Of a DNA stretch of 64,000 nucleotides, positions 9,975 to 18,716 are shown one piece after another. Source of the stretch: Sphingobium sp. MI1205 (GTDB taxonomy: Bacteria; Pseudomonadota; Alphaproteobacteria; Sphingomonadales; Sphingomonadaceae); assembly GCF_001563285.1 (NCBI RefSeq), contig NZ_CP005188.1:129501-193500 (forward strand), in the 5' to 3' direction. The notes under the pieces were generated by a model. The model saw only the letters and a program-made list of their open reading frames with translations. It ran no database searches and was not told where the DNA came from. How positions within the stretch are numbered: position 1 is the stretch's first letter; each line of letters opens with the position of its first letter. Both the position numbers and the translations under genes were made by a program.

Positions 9975-10901
9975 TCAGTCCCGACGCAGCGGGTCCAGCG
10001 CGCTCGATTTGCGCGGCTTGGCCGCGACCATCGAAGGCCGTACCGGATTCAACGCCGACACCGGTACGCCAGCCGTTCCCGTCATCGCCTCCAGCGCCGC
10101 AATGCGCTTTTCCGTCGCCGGATGGGTTGAGAAGAGTTCGCTGACATGCACCGGTACGATGTAAAGCTGTGCCGCGGCGGGATTGCGTTCGGCAACCGGA
10201 TTGGGGATCATCTCCGCCTTGCCGGAAATCTTGGCGAGCGCGGACGCGAGCGCACGGGGATTGCCGCTGATCTGCGCGCCTGCGGCATCCGCGCCATATT
10301 CGCGCGTACGGCTGATCGCCATCTGCACGATCATCGCCGCAAAGGGCGCGACGATGACGGCCAGCAGCGTCGCGGCGATATTGCCATGGCCGTTTTCCTG
10401 GTTGCCGCCGCGAAAGAACAGGCCGAAATTGGCGAGCATCGAAATGGCGCCGGCAATCGTTGCGACCATGGTCATGATCAATGTATCGCGGTTTTTCACA
10501 TGGGCCAGTTCATGCGCCATGACCCCCGCCACTTCCTCGCGGGTCAGCATCGACAGCAGGCCGGTCGTGGCGGCAACGGCGGCATGTTCGGGATCGCGGC
10601 CAGTGGCGAAGGCGTTGGGGTGCGGCTCGTCGATCAGGTAGACGCGCGGCATGGGCAGGCGCGCCCGCTGGGCAAGATCACGGACCAGGCCGTAATATTC
10701 CGGCGCGCTCTGTGCATCCACTTCCCGCGCATTGTGCATGGACAGAACGATTTTGTCGGCGTTCCAGAAGGTGAAGAGGTTCATCCCCGCCGCGACCAGC
10801 AGTGCGATGAACGCGCCCCCGCTGCCACCCAGGGTGTAACCCAACGCCATGAACAGCGCCGTCAGCGCGGACAACAGCATCACCGTCTTGAAACCGCTCA
10901 C
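9975..10901 (-). CDS. htpX: Membrane zinc metalloprotease HtpX
   Basis: An M48-family inner-membrane protease for misfolded membrane proteins. The frame is open further upstream, but a GTG at 10901 preceded by GAAGGAG gives the family-like start ([21 protein letters not shown]) and 308 residues. The zinc motif HELAH is at residues 130-134 in [13 protein letters not shown], and the third ligand is the glutamate of [13 protein letters not shown]. Two membrane helices precede the catalytic domain and two more follow the HELAH motif. It diverges from the DUF1674 gene (ATG at 10990), leaving 88 bp for both promoters. The C-terminal tail ([14 protein letters not shown]) is basic. Confidence 0.93.
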   Translation of the reverse strand: MSGFKTVMLLSALTALFMALGYTLGGSGGAFIALLVAAGMNLFTFWNADKIVLSMHNAREVDAQSAPEYYGLVRDLAQRARLPMPRVYLIDEPHPNAFATGRDPEHAAVAATTGLLSMLTREEVAGVMAHELAHVKNRDTLIMTMVATIAGAISMLANFGLFFRGGNQENGHGNIAATLLAVIVAPFAAMIVQMAISRTREYGADAAGAQISGNPRALASALAKISGKAEMIPNPVAERNPAAAQLYIVPVHVSELFSTHPATEKRIAALEAMTGTAGVPVSALNPVRPSMVAAKPRKSSALDPLRRD

Positions 10902-10989
10902 TTGTCTTCCACTCCTTCGCAGCCCAGATAGCGGGCTGCGCATGAATATGCGATTGCTTGCGCGGCACTGCAATTGAAAGGCTTGGGAC

Positions 10990-11163
10990 ATGGGAACATT
11001 CAACGGCAAGCGTCCGGCGCATGTGAAGCCGCCTGAGCATCTTTCAAAAAGCCCTCCGGTCCCCCAGCCCGATCCTATCGACCACCCTTCGCGGCATGAG
11101 GAGGAACTCAGCCCGGTTCGCTATGGAGACTGGGAACGCAAGGGAATCGCTATCGATTTTTGA
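10990..11163 (+). CDS. DUF1674 small protein, SDHAF4-like succinate dehydrogenase assembly factor
   Basis: The 57-residue reading frame runs from ATG 10990 to TGA 11163. Its last 20 residues, [17 protein letters not shown] preceded by HEEEL, match the conserved C-terminus of DUF1674/SDHAF4 proteins. In mitochondria and some alphaproteobacteria these bind flavinylated SdhA and promote succinate dehydrogenase assembly. The N-terminal half is basic and proline-rich ([19 protein letters not shown]) and probably disordered, as usual for the family. It is divergent from htpX. The family call is from the motif; the SDH role is family knowledge, since no sdh genes are in this window. Confidence 0.82.
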   Translation: MGTFNGKRPAHVKPPEHLSKSPPVPQPDPIDHPSRHEEELSPVRYGDWERKGIAIDF

Positions 11164-11323
11164 ACCGGGCCTTTGACGCGCCATCGGTTCATCGCTGATT
11201 TTGCACGGCTTCCGCTGGCCTGTGCCCCGGTTGCGGGGGGTGCGACCGCCCGACTCTAGCCTTCACTGCCTTCTTCCGTGCAGGATTCGCCTGGGCAGAG
11301 GGAAAAAAGAGCCGGGGTGGGTC

Positions 11324-11785
11324 GTGAATCATATAGCCGAGATAAAAGTGAGGGCGGTGTCTGATTATGCGCCGGAAGATGCGGCGCTGCTATGTTCCGT
11401 GGGTCGTCTGGTCTGTGCCTGGACGATGCTGGAGCAAAGCCTGGAGGCGAAGATCGCCATGATGCGGGAAGCCATGGGTGACGTGCGAACCGTCGGCACC
11501 CGGATGCGCCCCACCATGGCGAAACTGATGACCGAACTTCGCACGATCGTGGCGATGCGCGACAAGCGTAACGCCAGCGCGCTGAAGGAGATTTCGGATA
11601 TCGAGCGACACATGCAGAGGATCGATCGCTTCCGATCGCTCATTATTTGCGGCTTTCAGCAGCCCGCGCCCGGCGGATTCACTTGCCGCGATGCGCGGAA
11701 CAATCATACGCATGTCTCGCTTGATCACCTCGATGCGGAGATCGCTTCGCTCGAAACGGTGGCGCAGCGCCTGCTGGCCGTCTGA
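11324..11785 (+). CDS. Hypothetical helical protein
   Basis: I do not recognise a family. The frame is open from 11201, but the first about 40 codons are proline/arginine-rich and noncoding-looking. A GTG at 11324 begins VNHIAEIKVRAVSDYAPED and gives 153 residues. The rest is mainly amphipathic helix with methionine-rich segments (AKIAMMREAMGDVRT, RPTMAKLMTELRTIVAM), then a C-terminal part with GGFTCRDARNNHTHVS. No signal peptide or membrane helix is evident. It sits alone between the DUF1674 gene and galU, 86 bp before galU. Both the start and its being a real gene carry some uncertainty. Confidence 0.5.
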   Translation: MNHIAEIKVRAVSDYAPEDAALLCSVGRLVCAWTMLEQSLEAKIAMMREAMGDVRTVGTRMRPTMAKLMTELRTIVAMRDKRNASALKEISDIERHMQRIDRFRSLIICGFQQPAPGGFTCRDARNNHTHVSLDHLDAEIASLETVAQRLLAV

Positions 11786-11871
11786 CCGGGCGAGGTAATC
11801 CTCCCGCTATGCTTGACCTTTTCGGCGTGGACGGCAAAGCCTGTCCGCGCGCTTAGCGAGAATGGAGTACC

Positions 11872-12771
11872 ATGCCTTACAAGCCGATACGTAAAGCCGT
11901 GTTCCCTGTTGCAGGGCTCGGCACGCGCTTTCTGCCCGCAACCAAGTCGGTGCCCAAGGAACTGCTGCCCGTCGTCGATCGTCCGCTGATCCAATATGCC
12001 GTGGATGAAGCGCGCGAGGCTGGCATCGAGCAGATGATCTTCATCACCGGTCGCGGCAAGGGCGCGATCGAGGATTATTTCGACATGGCCTATGAGGCCG
12101 AAGCGACGCAGCGCGAACGCGGCAAGGATCTGTCCGCGCTGGATGGCACGCGGCTTGCCCCTGGCAACGCTGTCTTCCTGCGCCAGCAGGAGCCGCTGGG
12201 TCTTGGCCATGCCGTCTGGTGCGCGCGCGACATTGTGGGGGACGAACCCTTCGCCATCCTGCTGCCCGACGAATTCATGAAGGGCGCGCCGGGTCGCGGT
12301 TGCCTGAAACAGATGGTCGATGCCTATAATCAGGTCGGCGGCAATCTGGTCTGCGCCCTTGAAGTGCCGATGGCCGACACGCCCAGCTATGGCGTCATTG
12401 ATCCCGGCAAGCGGGATGGCGCGCTGACGGAGGTGAAGGGGCTGGTCGAAAAGCCTGCGCCGGGCACCGCGCCCTCCAACCTCATCCTGCCGGGCCGCTA
12501 TATCCTGCAGCCAGAGGTCATGAAGATCCTGGAGACGCAGGAAAAGGGTGCGGGTGGCGAGATCCAGCTGACCGACGCCATGGCGTCGATGATCGGACAG
12601 CAGCCGTTCCACGGCGTAACCTTCGACGGACGCCGCTTCGACTGCGGGTCAAAGGCGGGCTATATCGAAGCAAACCTGGCCATCGCGCTGGAGCGTGAGG
12701 ATCTGGGCGAACATATCCGCCGCTTCGCGACCGCCGAACTGGCCGCGATGGAAATCGCCGCGGCGGCCTGA
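11872..12771 (+). CDS. galU: UTP-glucose-1-phosphate uridylyltransferase
   Basis: Makes UDP-glucose from UTP and glucose 1-phosphate for exopolysaccharide, LPS and glycosphingolipid synthesis. The 299-residue length is normal. The nucleotide-binding loop GLGTRFLPATKSVPKELLPV is at about residues 14-33, followed by the LGHAVWCARDIVGDEPFAILLPDEF block and the product-binding FDCGSKAGYIEAN near the C-terminus. The ATG has GAATGGAGTACC upstream, a weak ribosome site. A strong bidirectional terminator follows 15 bp after the stop, so it is probably a single-gene unit. Confidence 0.96.
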   Translation: MPYKPIRKAVFPVAGLGTRFLPATKSVPKELLPVVDRPLIQYAVDEAREAGIEQMIFITGRGKGAIEDYFDMAYEAEATQRERGKDLSALDGTRLAPGNAVFLRQQEPLGLGHAVWCARDIVGDEPFAILLPDEFMKGAPGRGCLKQMVDAYNQVGGNLVCALEVPMADTPSYGVIDPGKRDGALTEVKGLVEKPAPGTAPSNLILPGRYILQPEVMKILETQEKGAGGEIQLTDAMASMIGQQPFHGVTFDGRRFDCGSKAGYIEANLAIALEREDLGEHIRRFATAELAAMEIAAAA

Positions 12772-12786
12772 TGACGTCCTGAAAAC

Positions 12787-12823
12787 AAAAAAGCGCCCCG
12801 ACCTGTGCTTGGGGCGCTTTTTT
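12787..12823. terminator. Bidirectional rho-independent terminator
   Basis: A perfect stem AAAAAAGCGCCCC / GGGGCGCTTTTTT with an 11-base loop lies between the convergent galU (+) and ssb (-) genes. The A-run on one arm and T-run on the other make it work in both directions. Confidence 0.93.
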
Positions 12824-12840
12824 GTGGGCAGGTCAGTGCC

Positions 12841-13404
12841 TCAGAACGGCACTTCGTCGTCCAGGTCATTGTCGAAATTCGGCCCGCCAGCGCCGCCACG
12901 AGCGCCGCCCGACGGGCGTCCGCCGCTGCTGCCTCCACCAAAGCCGCCGCCGCTGCTGCCGCCAAAATCATCATAATCGCCGCCAGAGCTTGCACCCCAG
13001 TCGCTGCCGCCGCCCTGCGACCGTCCGCCGCCCTGGCCGCCACCGCCGCCGCCCGCGCCGTCCAGCATCGTCAGGACCGCGCTCGGCCCCTGCAGCACGA
13101 CTTCGGTGGTGTAGCGGTCATTACCTGACTGGTCCTGCCACTTGCGGGTCTGCAGCTTGCCCTCGACATAGACTTTGCTGCCCTTGCGCAGATATCGCTC
13201 GGCGACGCCCGCCAGACCTTCGGAAAAGATCGCGACGCTGTGCCATTCGGTGCGTTCCTTGCGCTCGCCCGAGTTGCGGTCCTTCCAGCTTTCGGACGTT
13301 GCGATGCGGATGTTGCAAACCTTGCCGCCATTCTGGAAGCTGCGGACTTCCGGGTCCGCACCCAGATTGCCCACCAGAATGACCTTGTTGACCGAACCCG
13401 CCAT
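12841..13404 (-). CDS. ssb: Single-stranded DNA-binding protein
   Basis: Coats ssDNA during replication and repair. The 187 residues comprise an N-terminal OB fold (about 1-112: [47 protein letters not shown]), a long Gly/Ser linker (about 118-177) and the acidic tip DLDDEVPF that recruits partner proteins. The linker is compositionally repetitive and explains the C/G-rich low-complexity DNA at 12,870-13,060. The ATG is preceded by GGAGG (CGGAGGAATTATGG). It converges on galU with a shared terminator, and the feoB stop lies 49 bp upstream of its start. Confidence 0.96.
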   Translation of the reverse strand: MAGSVNKVILVGNLGADPEVRSFQNGGKVCNIRIATSESWKDRNSGERKERTEWHSVAIFSEGLAGVAERYLRKGSKVYVEGKLQTRKWQDQSGNDRYTTEVVLQGPSAVLTMLDGAGGGGGGQGGGRSQGGGSDWGASSGGDYDDFGGSSGGGFGGGSSGGRPSGGARGGAGGPNFDNDLDDEVPF

Positions 13405-13453
13405 AATTCCTCCGATACTTTGGAGGTTCTTATAATCGGCTGGCCTGCGGACG

Positions 13454-15316
13454 CTACCCCAAACCGATGGCGGTCGCCGTCCAATATGTCAGCCCGGCGG
13501 CGGCATAGGCCAGGGCAAACAGATAGCCGACCATGAAGAGCGGCCATTTCCATCCGTTCGTCTCGCGCTTGGTGACCGCGATCGTGGAAATGCACTGCGG
13601 GGCAAACACGAACCAGGCGAGGAAGGCGAGCGCCGTGGGCAGCGGCCAATTATCCTTCAGGCGTTCGCCCAGGCTTTGCTCCAGCTTCGCCTCGTCATCG
13701 CCTGCTTCAAGCGAATAGACGGTTGCAAGCGCCGACACCGCCACTTCGCGCGCCGCCATGGCGGGGATCAGGGCCAGCGATATGTCGCGATTGAACCCGA
13801 TCGGCTCCAGCACGACATTCAGCCCATTGGCGATCCGCCCCGCGATCGAATAATTGACCTGGCTGACCGCGCTGTCCTCGGGTGCCTTGGGGAAGCTCAA
13901 CAGTACCCACAAAATCACCGTGGATGTGAAGATGATGGTGCCAGCGCGCCTCAGGAAGATAACGGCGCGCTGCCACAGGCCCAGCAGCACGTCCTGCGGA
14001 CGGGGCCATTGATATTTGGGCATCTCCATCAGGAATCCGCCGCTCGCGCCCTTGGTAACGGTCAATCGCAGCACCAGCGCGACCAGCATCGCGCCGATGA
14101 TCCCTGCGACGTAGAGGCAGAAGAGCACAAGGCCCTGAAGCCCAATGCCCATGCCCACGTCGCGCGCGGGGATGAAGGCGCCGATGATCACCGCATAAAC
14201 CGGCAGCCGCGCCGAACAGGTCATGAGCGGCGCGATCAATATGGTGGTCAGCCGGTCCTTGGGGTCTGCGATGGTACGGGTCGCCATGATGCCCGGCACC
14301 GCGCAGGCGAAGGAGGATAGCAGGGGGATGAAGGCGCGGCCCGACAGGCCGACCTTCGCCATCAGCCCGTCCATCAGGAATGCGGCGCGGACCATGTACC
14401 CGGTCGCTTCCAGCATCAGGATGAAAAAAAACAGGATCAGGATCTGCGGCAGGAACACGACCACTGATCCCACGCCGTTGATGACGCCATCGACCAGGAA
14501 GGATCGCAGCAGTCCGGATGGCAGGGCATCGCTGACGAAAGAGCTGGCGGCTTCCGCCAACCCCTCGATCATGGCAATCGGCGCTTCGGACCAGGCATAG
14601 ACGGCCTGGAACATGACGAACAGCAAACCAAGCAGCAGCAGTAATCCGCTCACCGGATGCAGCGCGACGCGGTCGATGGCGGCGGTCAGGCGGCGCGATG
14701 GCGTTTCCCGCACGATGGCTGCGCGGGCGATGCGTCGGGCTTCGCTACGCAGCATGTCGAAATCGCGCGCATCTTCTGCAGCGCCAGTCCGCTGCGGGCT
14801 GCCGTCGAACATGCTGTCCAGCTCACCGCGCAGATGGTCCAGTCCGCGCTTGCGCACCGCCACGGTCGGTATCACCGGTACGCCCAGTTCGCGCGAAAGG
14901 ATCGCGGCGTCCAGTTCCAGCCCGTCGCGGGTGGCAAGGTCCACCATGTTCAGCGCGATGATGGTCGGCAGGCCAAGCGACAGCAGTTCGAGCGCAAAAC
15001 GCAGATGATTGTCGAGATTGGATGCATCGACCACCACCACCAGTGCGTCGGGCAGGCGTTCGCCCTGCTGCCTGCCGAGCACGACGTCCCGCGTCACCTG
15101 TTCGTCAGGGCTTGTGGGATTGAGGCTGTAGGTGCCGGGCAGGTCGACCAGCTCGACCGGGCGGCCATCCGACAGCGACAGGCGGCCCGCCTTGCGTTCC
15201 ACGGTGACGCCCGGATAATTGCCCAGCTTCTGCCGCGCGCCGGTCAGAGCGTTGAAAAGCGCGCTCTTGCCTGCGTTGGGATTGCCGACGAGCGCGACCA
15301 GGGGCAGGTTGCTCAT
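13454..15316 (-). CDS. feoB: Ferrous iron transporter FeoB
   Basis: Inner-membrane Fe2+ permease with a cytosolic G domain. Starting at the ATG at 15316 the protein has 620 residues. G1 is GNPNAGKS (11-18), G3 DLPGTYS, and G4 NMVD, followed by a GDI-like helical domain. The membrane part has two inverted Gate motifs ([16 protein letters not shown] and [21 protein letters not shown]) and [18 protein letters not shown]. The ATG overlaps the feoA TGA by four bases (ATGA), so the two are translationally coupled. The open frame extends upstream into feoA, but that extension is out-of-frame feoA sequence, not protein. Confidence 0.96.
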   Translation of the reverse strand: MSNLPLVALVGNPNAGKSALFNALTGARQKLGNYPGVTVERKAGRLSLSDGRPVELVDLPGTYSLNPTSPDEQVTRDVVLGRQQGERLPDALVVVVDASNLDNHLRFALELLSLGLPTIIALNMVDLATRDGLELDAAILSRELGVPVIPTVAVRKRGLDHLRGELDSMFDGSPQRTGAAEDARDFDMLRSEARRIARAAIVRETPSRRLTAAIDRVALHPVSGLLLLLGLLFVMFQAVYAWSEAPIAMIEGLAEAASSFVSDALPSGLLRSFLVDGVINGVGSVVVFLPQILILFFFILMLEATGYMVRAAFLMDGLMAKVGLSGRAFIPLLSSFACAVPGIMATRTIADPKDRLTTILIAPLMTCSARLPVYAVIIGAFIPARDVGMGIGLQGLVLFCLYVAGIIGAMLVALVLRLTVTKGASGGFLMEMPKYQWPRPQDVLLGLWQRAVIFLRRAGTIIFTSTVILWVLLSFPKAPEDSAVSQVNYSIAGRIANGLNVVLEPIGFNRDISLALIPAMAAREVAVSALATVYSLEAGDDEAKLEQSLGERLKDNWPLPTALAFLAWFVFAPQCISTIAVTKRETNGWKWPLFMVGYLFALAYAAAGLTYWTATAIGLG

Positions 15317-15570
15317 GCCGCGACGTCCTCCGGGCCGGTGCGCACCGTGATAGCGGCCGCGTGGTTGCGGCGCATCGCGATGGTCATGCGGCCCACCTTG
15401 CAAGCAATCGGGCCTCGACCCAGCAGTCCGCCATGATGCAACGCCTCGACGCTCGCGCCTTCGCACAGGCCGAATTCGCGCAGGCGCTGGCCGTCCGAAA
15501 GGGACAGCGCGTCCCAGTCTATCACATCCACATAGGCTGGCTGGCGGAGCGGCAGGTCGATCAAACGCAA
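15313..15570 (-). CDS. feoA: Ferrous iron transport accessory protein FeoA
   Basis: An 85-residue SH3-like FeoA protein needed for FeoB-dependent Fe2+ uptake. It shows the family pattern LSLSDGQRLREFGLCEGASVEALHHGG with ACKVGRMTIAMRRNHAAAITV at the end. The most upstream usable start in frame is a TTG at 15570; a second TTG at 15564 is possible, and no strong Shine-Dalgarno distinguishes them. The last codon overlaps the feoB ATG. A Fur-box-like palindrome lies about 26 bp upstream, matching the expected iron repression of feoAB. Confidence 0.92.
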   Translation of the reverse strand: MRLIDLPLRQPAYVDVIDWDALSLSDGQRLREFGLCEGASVEALHHGGLLGRGPIACKVGRMTIAMRRNHAAAITVRTGPEDVAA

Positions 15571-15595
15571 GGGAAAAGCACTCGTTAGGATAAGC

Positions 15596-15610
15596 TGCGA
15601 GTGACTATCA
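15596..15610 (-). promoter_or_regulatory. Candidate Fur-type operator of feoAB
   Basis: The 15-base TGCGAGTGACTATCA is an interrupted palindrome (5 of 7 arm positions pair around a central G) and resembles the 7-1-7 Fur box. On the minus strand a TATATT that could be the -10 element lies just upstream of it. Its place 26 bp before feoA fits iron control. The match is imperfect, so the regulator identity is inferred. Confidence 0.5.
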
Positions 15611-15658
15611 ATATAGATAGGAAAAGGCCAGACCGAATCGCCCTCGGCGCTCGGCAGA

Positions 15659-16324
15659 TCATACTGCCGGGTAACGCAGCCTGCCGATAAAGCGGGACAG
15701 GCTCAGCCGCTCGCCGCCGCCCGCGCCTTTCCACTTCGCCTTGGCGCGCTCGAACCGCATGACGCCTTCGATGCGGCGGTTCAGGAAGGCGCGGCTTTCC
15801 GCCCAATCCTCGCTTTCGTCATCGACGAACACCAGCAGCGTTGCGGCATAGACTGCCGTCAGCGTCAGGCGCTTGCTGTAATGATTGAAGTCGGTGGCGC
15901 TATCCCCCGCCGCGCGCCACATGACGTCCGCCGCGCGCCAGCCGAGCCGCGCTGCCCGTGCGTTGTTTGTCGGCATGGCCATGATCGCCAGGGCGCGGCG
16001 CAAGGCCTCGCGGTCAGGGGCAAGCAGATCGAGGCGCGCGGTTACCAGCGCGATGATGCGCTGGCGGATCGACATGGCGTCGATCTTCTCCGGGGGCAGC
16101 GCCTCGATCATGCGCGCGTCGATGCTGGCGAACCAGGCGTCGATCATGTCCATCGCGCCTCCTGAAAAGGCGAGATGGGCGATGTCGGCATCGATACCGC
16201 CCTCCGCCGCCGCCATTGTTACCGCTTCCTTCCGCCATCCGTCGAAAGCTGCATGACGGGGCAGGATCGGCGCCAGGAACGCGCGTATTTCGTCCAGGGT
16301 GGGATCTTGGGGCAATTGGCTCAT
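15659..16324 (-). CDS. COQ9 family ubiquinone biosynthesis protein
   Basis: From the ATG at 16324 the protein has 221 residues; upstream in-frame codons are not needed. It matches COQ9: a TetR-like helical fold with AAFDGWRKEAVTMAAAEGGIDADIAHLAF at about residues 27-55, RQRIIALVTARLDLLAPDREALRRALAIMAMP, and TDFNHYSKRLTLTAVYAATLLVFVDDES near the C-terminus. COQ9 binds lipids and supports the COQ7-type hydroxylation step of ubiquinone synthesis in mitochondria; alphaproteobacterial homologues are assumed similar. It is divergent from the small TonB-C-like frame at 16,362. Confidence 0.92.
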   Translation of the reverse strand: MSQLPQDPTLDEIRAFLAPILPRHAAFDGWRKEAVTMAAAEGGIDADIAHLAFSGGAMDMIDAWFASIDARMIEALPPEKIDAMSIRQRIIALVTARLDLLAPDREALRRALAIMAMPTNNARAARLGWRAADVMWRAAGDSATDFNHYSKRLTLTAVYAATLLVFVDDESEDWAESRAFLNRRIEGVMRFERAKAKWKGAGGGERLSLSRFIGRLRYPAV

Positions 16325-16361
16325 GGGGCAATGGTAAGGTCGGGGTGGCTCCCGCACAAGT

Positions 16362-16541
16362 ATGGGCGCAAGGGGTCGCGTCATCGACGTAGAGCGGCTG
16401 GCCGTGACCGACGAGGCGTTTTGGCTCGCCAACCAGCGGCACGCCCTGCGCAATTGGCGCTTTCATCCGGCGACTCGCGACGGCGTAGTGGTCAGCGGAG
16501 CCAAGGTGCCGACCATATATTTCCGGCTGACCGACTGCTGA
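16362..16541 (+). CDS. Small TonB C-terminal-like protein
   Basis: A 59-residue frame (ATG 16362, TGA 16541); an in-frame TAA at 16335 bars a longer protein. Its second half, RNWRFHPATRDGVVVSGA followed by VPTIYFRLTD, follows the TonB C-terminal beta-alpha-beta pattern (W-F-PA-DG-PV then a hydrophobic strand). There is no membrane anchor, proline-rich linker or signal peptide, so it cannot be a complete energy transducer. It may be a soluble stand-alone domain, a remnant of a longer gene, or a chance resemblance. It is divergent from COQ9 and followed by an inverted repeat. Confidence 0.45.
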   Translation: MGARGRVIDVERLAVTDEAFWLANQRHALRNWRFHPATRDGVVVSGAKVPTIYFRLTDC

Positions 16542-16550
16542 GCGCGCTGC

Positions 16551-16581
16551 GCCGGATGCAAGCGGCGGCTTTGCATCCGGC
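16551..16581. terminator. Inverted repeat, possible terminator
   Basis: An 11-bp perfect inverted repeat (GCCGGATGCAA / TTGCATCCGGC) with a nine-base loop lies between the TonB-C-like frame and the next plus-strand gene. It lacks a T-run, so it may be a transcript-end hairpin or only a stable stem. Confidence 0.45.
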
Positions 16582-16596
16582 CGCGCCATCCCCTAT

Positions 16597-17061
16597 ATGA
16601 CAGCGATGGCGATATTCCCCCGTCCAGTCTCTCCCAAGAGCGCGCTCAGCGACCTGTGGAGCTATTTTCGCGAGAATCGGCCGCACAAATGGCCGCTGCT
16701 CGGGCTGTCCATGGCGATCACCTACGTCATCATCTGGACCTTCGTGGTCGATGCCAACACCAATACCATGCCGACCCGCAACAAGATCATCTACGTCCAA
16801 AGCTGGGACGCCAGCCGTTCCGATGCCGCGATCATCCTGCAGCAGAAGATGGACCTGGCGAAGAGCGAGGCGGCGCTTCAAAAGCGGCAGAAGCAGATGC
16901 AGGGCTGGGCCGATGCGTTCGGCATCGACTGGCGGACCGAGGAAGCGCGGAACTCCGCGCGGCGCAAGGAGGCTTTGAAGGCCATCAACGCGCAGCTTGA
17001 TTCGCGGCTGGCGAAGGCAGAGGCGGCGGACCAGGCCGCGCCCGGCACCCGCCAGCCTTGA
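16597..17061 (+). CDS. Hypothetical single-pass membrane protein
   Basis: I do not recognise a named family. The 154 residues have a proline-rich start, one membrane helix at about residues 33-50 (PLLGLSMAITYVIIWTFVV), then a long soluble helical segment with coiled-coil character (KMDLAKSEAALQKRQKQMQ, EARNSARRKEALKAIN) ending in an Ala/Pro tail. The start could be ATG 16597 or ATG 16606. Its stop abuts ribD: the two frames would overlap if ribD used the upstream TTG. It therefore may be the first gene of the riboflavin operon, although a functional link to riboflavin is not evident. Confidence 0.65.
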   Translation: MTAMAIFPRPVSPKSALSDLWSYFRENRPHKWPLLGLSMAITYVIIWTFVVDANTNTMPTRNKIIYVQSWDASRSDAAIILQQKMDLAKSEAALQKRQKQMQGWADAFGIDWRTEEARNSARRKEALKAINAQLDSRLAKAEAADQAAPGTRQP

Positions 17062-17072
17062 ACCGCCTGGTT

Positions 17073-18056
17073 ATGGCTGATCCCGCCGACGATCGCCGTT
17101 TCATGGCTGCGGCCATCGCCCTGTCCGAACGCGGCCGGGGGCTGTCCACGCCCAATCCCAATGTCGGCTGCCTGATCGTCCGCGATGGCGCGGTCGTCGG
17201 GCGCGGCTGGACGCAAAAGGGCGGGCGGCCCCATGCCGAGGCGCAGGCGCTGGACCAGGCGCTGGACCAGGCGCGCGGCGCAACCGCCTATGTGACGCTG
17301 GAACCCTGTTTCCACCTGTCCCCGCGCGGCCCTCGCTGCGCTGATCTGATGGCGCGCGCCGGGGTGAAGCGCGCCGTCATTGCGTTGCGCGATCCCGACC
17401 CGCGCACGGACGGGCAGGGGGCGGCCTATCTGCGTGCCCGCGACATCGATGTCGAAATGGGGCTGATGGCGCAGGAAGCGGCTGCGGCGATGAGCGGCTT
17501 CGTCCTGCGGCAAACGCTTGGCCGTCCCGCCGTCACGCTCAAGCTCGGCCTGTCGCTTGACGGCTGCATCGCGCTCAGGGATGGGACGAGCCGCTGGATC
17601 ACGGGAGAGGCCGCACGCGCGCACGCGCATCTCGAACGTGCGCGCCATGACGCCATCCTGGTCGGCGGCGGCACCCTGCGCGCCGACGCCCCGCGTCTGG
17701 ATGTGAGGCTCAAGGGATTGGAGGACCGCTCACCCCGCCGCCTGCTGCTCGGCCGTGGCCCGGCGCCCAAGGGATGGGAGACCATCGGCCAGCCGAACGA
17801 TATCGCCGCGCTCGCCCAGGTCGATCATCTGCTGATCGAGGGAGGCGCGGCCACCGCCGCTGCCTTTCTGCGCGCCGACCTGGTGGACAGGCTACTGCTC
17901 TACCGTGCCCCGATCCTGATCGGCTCTGGCCTTCCCGGCATTGGCGACATCGGCCTTTCCGATCTGACGCAGGCGCATGGCCGCTGGCGGCTGATGGATG
18001 AGCGCCGGCTGGGCGAGGACCGGCTGGAGGTTTACGAAAGATGGCGCAGCGCCTAG
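17073..18056 (+). CDS. ribD: Bifunctional diaminohydroxyphosphoribosylaminopyrimidine deaminase / 5-amino-6-(5-phosphoribosylamino)uracil reductase
   Basis: Performs the second and third steps of riboflavin synthesis. From ATG 17073 (a TTG five codons upstream is possible) it has 327 residues. The deaminase half carries the zinc-binding HAEAQAL and the PCFHLSPRGPRC motif with its two cysteines. The reductase half begins near residue 150 (RPAVTLKLGLSLDGCIA) and includes DAILVGGGTLRADAPRL and LLIEGGAATAAAFL. A 12-base in-frame direct repeat (GCGCTGGACCAG, near 17,247-17,270) encodes ALDQALDQ after the HAE motif. It starts the run ribD-ribE-ribBX-ribH. Confidence 0.95.
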   Translation: MADPADDRRFMAAAIALSERGRGLSTPNPNVGCLIVRDGAVVGRGWTQKGGRPHAEAQALDQALDQARGATAYVTLEPCFHLSPRGPRCADLMARAGVKRAVIALRDPDPRTDGQGAAYLRARDIDVEMGLMAQEAAAAMSGFVLRQTLGRPAVTLKLGLSLDGCIALRDGTSRWITGEAARAHAHLERARHDAILVGGGTLRADAPRLDVRLKGLEDRSPRRLLLGRGPAPKGWETIGQPNDIAALAQVDHLLIEGGAATAAAFLRADLVDRLLLYRAPILIGSGLPGIGDIGLSDLTQAHGRWRLMDERRLGEDRLEVYERWRSA

Positions 18057-18090
18057 AGCGCGGCGGATACCCAGCAGGACTGCACGACCC

Positions 18091-18702
18091 ATGTTTACCG
18101 GCATCATCACCGACATCGGCACCATCCGCTCCGTCGAGCAGCGCGGCGACCTTCGCCTCGTCATCGGCACAGCCTATGATCTGGACAGCGTTGCGATCGG
18201 CGCTTCGATCGCCTGTTCGGGCGCCTGCCTGACCGTCGTCGAAAAGGGTGCTGACTGGTTCGCCGTGGACATGTCGGCCGAAACCGTGGCGCGCACTGCG
18301 CCCGGCCTGTGGGTGCAGGGCGGACGGCTCAATCTGGAGCGCGCGCTCAAGGTGGGGGACGAATTGGGCGGCCACATCGTCACTGGCCATGTGGACGGCG
18401 TCGGCACATTGGTGTCGGCGACGCCGGAAGGCGATTCGACGCGCCTCGTCATCGCCGCGCCTGCCGCGCTGGCGGCCGCGCTGGCGGCCAAGGGCTCGAT
18501 CACGGTCGATGGCATTTCGCTGACCGTCAACAGCGTGGAGGACCAGCCGGACGGCACGGTTCACTTCGGCCTCAACATCATTCCGCACACCGCATTGGCC
18601 ACCACGCTGGACGCGCTTCCCGCCGGACGCGCCTTCAATCTGGAGATTGACGTGCTCGCCCGTTATCTGGACCGGATGCAGAGCCTTCGCAAGGCGATGT
18701 GA
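18091..18702 (+). CDS. ribE: Riboflavin synthase, alpha subunit
   Basis: Dismutates two 6,7-dimethyl-8-ribityllumazine molecules to riboflavin. The ATG at 18091 gives the canonical MFTGIITDIGTI start; upstream in-frame codons are the tail of ribD read in another frame. The 203 residues contain two lumazine-binding repeats. The first has ASIACSGACLTVVEKGADWFAVDMS and GGHIVTGHVDGVG; the second is marked by ITVDGISLTVNSVE and NIIPHTALATT. It lies 34 bp after ribD. The 74 bp after its stop hold a perfect palindrome ahead of ribBX. Confidence 0.96.
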   Translation: MFTGIITDIGTIRSVEQRGDLRLVIGTAYDLDSVAIGASIACSGACLTVVEKGADWFAVDMSAETVARTAPGLWVQGGRLNLERALKVGDELGGHIVTGHVDGVGTLVSATPEGDSTRLVIAAPAALAAALAAKGSITVDGISLTVNSVEDQPDGTVHFGLNIIPHTALATTLDALPAGRAFNLEIDVLARYLDRMQSLRKAM

Positions 18703-18716
18703 TTTTCGCTTGAACA

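Noticed and set aside
16542-17072. FMN riboswitch upstream of ribD
   Set aside because: I looked for the conserved RFN core (AGGGGCGGGGTG, then ACCGGCGGT) before ribD, ribE, ribBX and ribH and found none; a covariance-model scan would be decisive.
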